The translations under genes were made by a program, and so were the position numbers. 9,899 nucleotides of DNA from Thiodiazotropha sp037384445 (lineage in GTDB: Bacteria; Pseudomonadota; Gammaproteobacteria; Chromatiales; Chromatiaceae). The stretch lies in NCBI GenBank assembly GCA_037384445.1, contig JARRNY010000121.1, positions 1-9,899 on the forward strand. Direction: 5' to 3'. Positions 7,345 to 9,899 of this stretch are shown piece by piece. The notes beneath the pieces were generated by a model. That model was not told the DNA's origin. It did no database searches and was given only the letters and a program-made list of their open reading frames with translations. Position 1 is the first letter of the stretch. Every line of letters begins with the position of its first letter.

Positions 7345-7459
7345 GAGCTGCCTGGGCCATGATTATTCAATTTTGACTCTGCGTACTTTGTCGGTCGCAG
7401 ATGTTGTAGAATTGCCGGTCTCAAGAGAGATTGTCGTCATCCCGGAGAGACCGCAAGAG
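7345..7459. promoter_or_regulatory. Divergent gap between acyl-CoA ligase and thiS
   Basis: This short gap must hold promoters for both directions. TTGACT (7373-7378) matches the -35 consensus at five of six positions but lacks a good -10 at normal spacing. TAGAAT (7407-7412) is a good -10 with a poor -35. I see no conserved TPP-riboswitch core (no CTGAGA plus ACCTGA-type pair), and the gap is short for a riboswitch plus promoter. An in-frame TTG at 7373 could extend thiS, but this is unlikely. Confidence 0.3.
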
Positions 7460-7660
7460 ATGCAGATTTACTTAAACGGCGAGGAAAAGCAAATTCCGGA
7501 AGACCTCGACATGGCGGGCCTGGTCGAACTACTCGAACTGACCGATCAGCGCATCGCGGTGGAGGTCAATGAAGAGCTGGTGCCCCGCAGCACCTTCCCC
7601 GGCCATCCACTCAAGGCCGACGACCGGGTCGAGATCATTCACGCGGTCGGCGGCGGCTGA
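7460..7660 (+). CDS. thiS: Thiamine biosynthesis sulfur carrier protein ThiS
   Basis: A 66-aa ubiquitin-like protein starting M-Q-I-Y-L-N-G-E and ending A-V-G-G-G. The C-terminal Gly-Gly is the site that is adenylated and converted to a thiocarboxylate, which gives sulfur to ThiG for the thiazole ring. Length and both ends match the family, which is why ATG 7460 is preferred over the in-frame TTG at 7373 that would add 29 unrelated residues. GGAGAG lies about 10 nt upstream. thiG follows after 49 nt on the same strand, the common thiS-thiG pairing. The activating enzyme (ThiF-like) and the glycine or tyrosine oxidation partner are not in this window. Confidence 0.95.
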   Translation: MQIYLNGEEKQIPEDLDMAGLVELLELTDQRIAVEVNEELVPRSTFPGHPLKADDRVEIIHAVGGG

Positions 7661-7676
7661 GAGCGCCCCGCAACCC

Positions 7677-7682
7677 TATAAT
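7677..7682 (+). promoter_or_regulatory. Possible internal -10 element before thiG
   Basis: An exact TATAAT lies in the thiS-thiG gap, 27 nt before the thiG ATG. No recognisable -35 is found 16-18 nt upstream (that stretch is GC-rich thiS end), so it could be chance. Confidence 0.25.
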
Positions 7683-7709
7683 TCCACGCCATACAACACA
7701 GACAGACCG

Positions 7710-8501
7710 ATGCCTAATCAAACCAACGATAGCTTCAGCGTCGCCGGACGCACCTTCACCTCCCGCCTGCTGGTGGGAACAGGTAAATACAAAGACATGC
7801 AGGAGACCCGTGCGGCCATCGACGCCAGCGGCGCGGAGATTGTCACCATCGCGGTGCGCCGTACCAATCTTGGCCAGAACAAAGATGAGCCCAATATTCT
7901 CGAGGTGCTGCCACCGAGCGAGTTCACCTACCTGCCCAACACCGCTGGCTGTTACGACGCCGAAACCGCAGTACGCACCTGCCGCCTGGCCCGCGAACTG
8001 CTGGACGGTCATAACCTGGTAAAGCTGGAAGTACTGGGCGACGAGAAGACCCTCTTTCCCGACGTGGTACAGACCCTCAGCGCCGCCGAGGAGCTGATCA
8101 AGGACGGCTTCGATGTCATGGTCTACACCAATGACGATCCGATCATGGCCAAGCGTCTGGAGGAACTGGGCTGTGTCGCGGTGATGCCGCTGGCAGCGCC
8201 GATTGGTTCCGGCCTTGGCATCCGCAACCGGCTCAACATCCGCACCATCGTCGAGAATGCCAAAGTGCCGATCCTGGTCGACGCCGGTGTCGGTACCGCC
8301 TCTGATGCGGCAGTAGCGATGGAGCTGGGCTGCGACGGCGTGCTCATGAACACCGCTATCGCTGCGGCGCAGAATCCGGTGCTGATGGCATCCGCCATGC
8401 GCAAAGCCATCGAAGCCGGCCGCGAGGCCTTCCGCGCCGGCCGCATGCCGGCAAAACGCTACGCCTCCGCCTCTTCACCGATGGAGGGTCTCTTCTTCTG
8501 A
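7710..8501 (+). CDS. thiG: Thiazole synthase ThiG
   Basis: A complete 263-aa TIM-barrel enzyme that forms the thiazole phosphate of thiamine from deoxyxylulose phosphate, dehydroglycine/iminoglycine and ThiS thiocarboxylate. Visible landmarks: S-R-L-L-V-G-T-G-K-Y (18-27), A-V-R-R-T-N (48-53), N-T-A-G-C (77-81), L-V-K-L-E-V-L-G-D with Lys105 as the Schiff-base lysine (103-111), G-S-G-L-G-I (166-171) and D-A-G-V-G-T (191-196) for phosphate binding, and the usual S-S-P-x-E-G-L near the C-terminus. The ATG at 7710 gives the family length, but the sequence before it has no clear Shine-Dalgarno match; coupling to thiS or another feature may help. An intrinsic terminator follows 113 nt after the stop. 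The stretch 8502-8613 between them holds nothing I can identify. Confidence 0.97.
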   Translation: MPNQTNDSFSVAGRTFTSRLLVGTGKYKDMQETRAAIDASGAEIVTIAVRRTNLGQNKDEPNILEVLPPSEFTYLPNTAGCYDAETAVRTCRLARELLDGHNLVKLEVLGDEKTLFPDVVQTLSAAEELIKDGFDVMVYTNDDPIMAKRLEELGCVAVMPLAAPIGSGLGIRNRLNIRTIVENAKVPILVDAGVGTASDAAVAMELGCDGVLMNTAIAAAQNPVLMASAMRKAIEAGREAFRAGRMPAKRYASASSPMEGLFF

Positions 8502-8613
8502 CCAGGTAACCGCGAGTGCCGGTCAGGCGAGTAGAGATCACTCCGGGAGTCGGGCGTAGCGTGAAAGTTTTCCCGCGCACCGCCGATAATCGAAAGAGTG
8601 CCGCTTATTGAAG

Positions 8614-8653
8614 ACCCCCGGGCGCCCGTTAACCGGTGCCCGGGGGTTGTCGT
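8614..8653 (+). terminator. Strong rho-independent terminator after thiG
   Basis: ACCCCCGGGC (8614-8623) pairs perfectly with GCCCGGGGGT (8638-8647), a 10-bp GC-rich stem. Inside the loop CCG (8626-8628) can also pair with CGG (8634-8636). A T-rich tail, TTGTCGTT, follows. It ends the thiS-thiG transcript and separates it from the protease gene, which then needs its own promoter in 8654-8747; I could not define one. Confidence 0.85.
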
Positions 8654-8747
8654 TCGATGGCCTGCATAGACGAACCCCTTGGTTACTGAGACCATCCGGC
8701 CTGAAGCCGCGATTGCCATAGACGCGTAGAAGTATGGAGTGACAGGG

Positions 8748-9899
8748 ATGACCGATCTGCTGTTGATAATCTTTACCCTGGCCCTGCTTTTCATCACCCA
8801 ACTGATACGCATGCTGCTGGCGGTGCGTATCCCCCAGACCCACAGCGAACTGAAGGCACTCGGCTTTACGCGCGTCGGTTGGGCAACCCCCCAGACACCC
8901 ATCCCCCTGCCCGGCTTCGTGCCACCGTTGGTGCGCCTCTATCACCACCAAACCCAACCCGTGGTCGCACGGGTTTCGCCCCCCTTCAATCTGTTTGCCG
9001 GCGACCGTTGCCAAGTGGTCTTTATCTCCCGCAGCCGGGAGCGGGTCTATCTCGCCACCGCCAACCGCACGCCCGAACTCTTCCCGCGCCCGCCGGAAAC
9101 CGCATCCATCATGGTCAACACCCGGCTGGACTCGCTCGCCGAGCAATATCGCGCGCATACCGATGAGATGGCACGCCGGGGACTGACCTGGCAGGACCGT
9201 CGAGCCAAGCTGGGTGCGATGACCTGGACGCTGCATCTGGTCAACCGCCTGGAACAGAAGAGCATCCAGTGGATACAGGAGAGCGGCTTTGTCAGGCCCC
9301 TGGCGGATGGCACGACCGCGCCCAGACTCGGCATTGCGCTGCGCTTTCTCTGGCGCTTCTTTAGCGGCAAGGAAAAAAATCCGCCCCACGAGCTGCAGGC
9401 CATCCCCACCAGCCGCGCCGCTTACCTGTTCGGCAACTGGGAGCAGACCCAACGCATGCCGGCTCCGCTCTCGACCCAGCTGGGCCTCTTTCTCATCAGC
9501 GCCCTCGCCTTCGTCGTGCTTGCCGGGACCCTCTGGGACTGGGGTTTCAGCCTGTTGATCCTGGGGGTGATCCTGTTTCACGAGGCGGGGCACTGGCTCG
9601 CCATGCGACTGCTGGGCTACCGCAATCTACAGATCCTGATGCTGCCCCTGGTCGGCGGCGTCACTCTCGGCCAGGAGAGCACGGGGAAGGCCGCCCACCG
9701 GGCCCTGGTCAGCCTCATGGGTCCGCTGCCGGGAATCATCCTCGGCTTCACCATCCTCGGCCTCTACGGATTTGAGCACGGCTGGGTCACCACCCTGGGC
9801 GTCACGCTGCTTCTCGTCAACTACCTCAACCTGCTGCCGATCCTGCCGCTGGACGGCGGCCAGCTGATCAAGGCGCTGATCCCGCTCAGACGCTTCGGT
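8748..9899 (+). CDS. M50/site-2-type membrane metalloprotease, 3' end cut off
   Basis: An open frame of 384 codons runs off the window. It has an N-terminal membrane helix (about residues 4-26), then about 215 mostly soluble residues, charged and without a family I recognise. A membrane block starts near residue 244 and includes L-F-H-E-A-G-H-W-L-A (HExxH zinc site at 278-282), G-P-L-P-G (325-329), and L-P-I-L-P-L-D-G-G (363-371), the second zinc-ligand motif of site-2 proteases. Both motifs are intact, so an active intramembrane zinc protease is likely. Substrate is unknown. The ATG at 8748 has GGAG eight bases upstream. It lies past the thiG terminator, so it is probably a separate transcription unit. 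Relatives include SpoIVFB and RseP; no PDZ domain is seen before the active site. Confidence 0.85.
   Translation, partial: MTDLLLIIFTLALLFITQLIRMLLAVRIPQTHSELKALGFTRVGWATPQTPIPLPGFVPPLVRLYHHQTQPVVARVSPPFNLFAGDRCQVVFISRSRERVYLATANRTPELFPRPPETASIMVNTRLDSLAEQYRAHTDEMARRGLTWQDRRAKLGAMTWTLHLVNRLEQKSIQWIQESGFVRPLADGTTAPRLGIALRFLWRFFSGKEKNPPHELQAIPTSRAAYLFGNWEQTQRMPAPLSTQLGLFLISALAFVVLAGTLWDWGFSLLILGVILFHEAGHWLAMRLLGYRNLQILMLPLVGGVTLGQESTGKAAHRALVSLMGPLPGIILGFTILGLYGFEHGWVTTLGVTLLLVNYLNLLPILPLDGGQLIKALIPLRRFG

Noticed and set aside
7373..7459. In-frame TTG extension of thiS
   Set aside because: It would add 29 residues unlike any ThiS; the ATG at 7460 gives the family length and N-terminus.
8538..9593. 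Long open frame on the minus strand opposite the protease gene (351 codons)
   Set aside because: Its protein is low-complexity (Gly, Arg, Gln-rich) with no motif, and the plus strand carries an M50 protease with HExxH and L-D-G-G. It is an antisense shadow of a GC-rich gene.

Overview
The window looks like ordinary chromosomal DNA from a free-living or symbiotic gammaproteobacterium. It is fairly GC-rich. The tRNA gene encodes its own CCA end. The order DUF2007 / asmA / mutY / yggX, a PA3496-type small acidic protein and a thiS-thiG pair all fit gammaproteobacteria such as the Pseudomonas or Chromatiales branches. The exact lineage is inference; there is no rRNA or other decisive marker here. 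I found no phage, insertion sequence, CRISPR array or defence cassette.

Left part (1-4860, almost all on the minus strand). An HdfR-like LysR regulator (TTG start) lies upstream of a tight run: a DUF2007 protein with a C-terminal zinc ribbon, an AsmA-family membrane-anchored protein, mutY and yggX. Gaps in this run are 10 nt, a 1-nt overlap and 7 nt, so these four genes are probably one operon. It ends at a hairpin just past the yggX stop. The mutY reading frame is broken. About 50 nt that should encode the helix-hairpin-helix are missing, and the rest of the gene (catalytic Asp region, 4Fe-4S cysteines, C-terminal 8-oxoG recognition domain) continues in another frame. This is the most notable thing in the window: either a real loss of A/G-mismatch repair or an assembly error.

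Middle (4861-7459). An AT-rich divergent region separates the LysR gene from a 63-aa PA3496-like acidic protein on the plus strand. Next come a tRNA-Gly with anticodon CCC on the minus strand, with its own promoter, and a long-chain acyl-CoA synthetase, also minus.

Right part (7460-9899, plus strand). thiS and thiG make the sulfur carrier and the synthase for the thiazole half of thiamine. No TPP riboswitch is visible upstream. A strong GC-rich hairpin terminator follows thiG. The window then runs off inside a membrane-embedded M50/site-2-type metalloprotease with both active-site motifs and a long N-terminal region that I do not recognise.

No new multi-gene system is evident. The points worth checking are the mutY lesion, the unusual protease N-terminus, the divergent LysR/PA3496 control region, and the start-site and promoter details listed.
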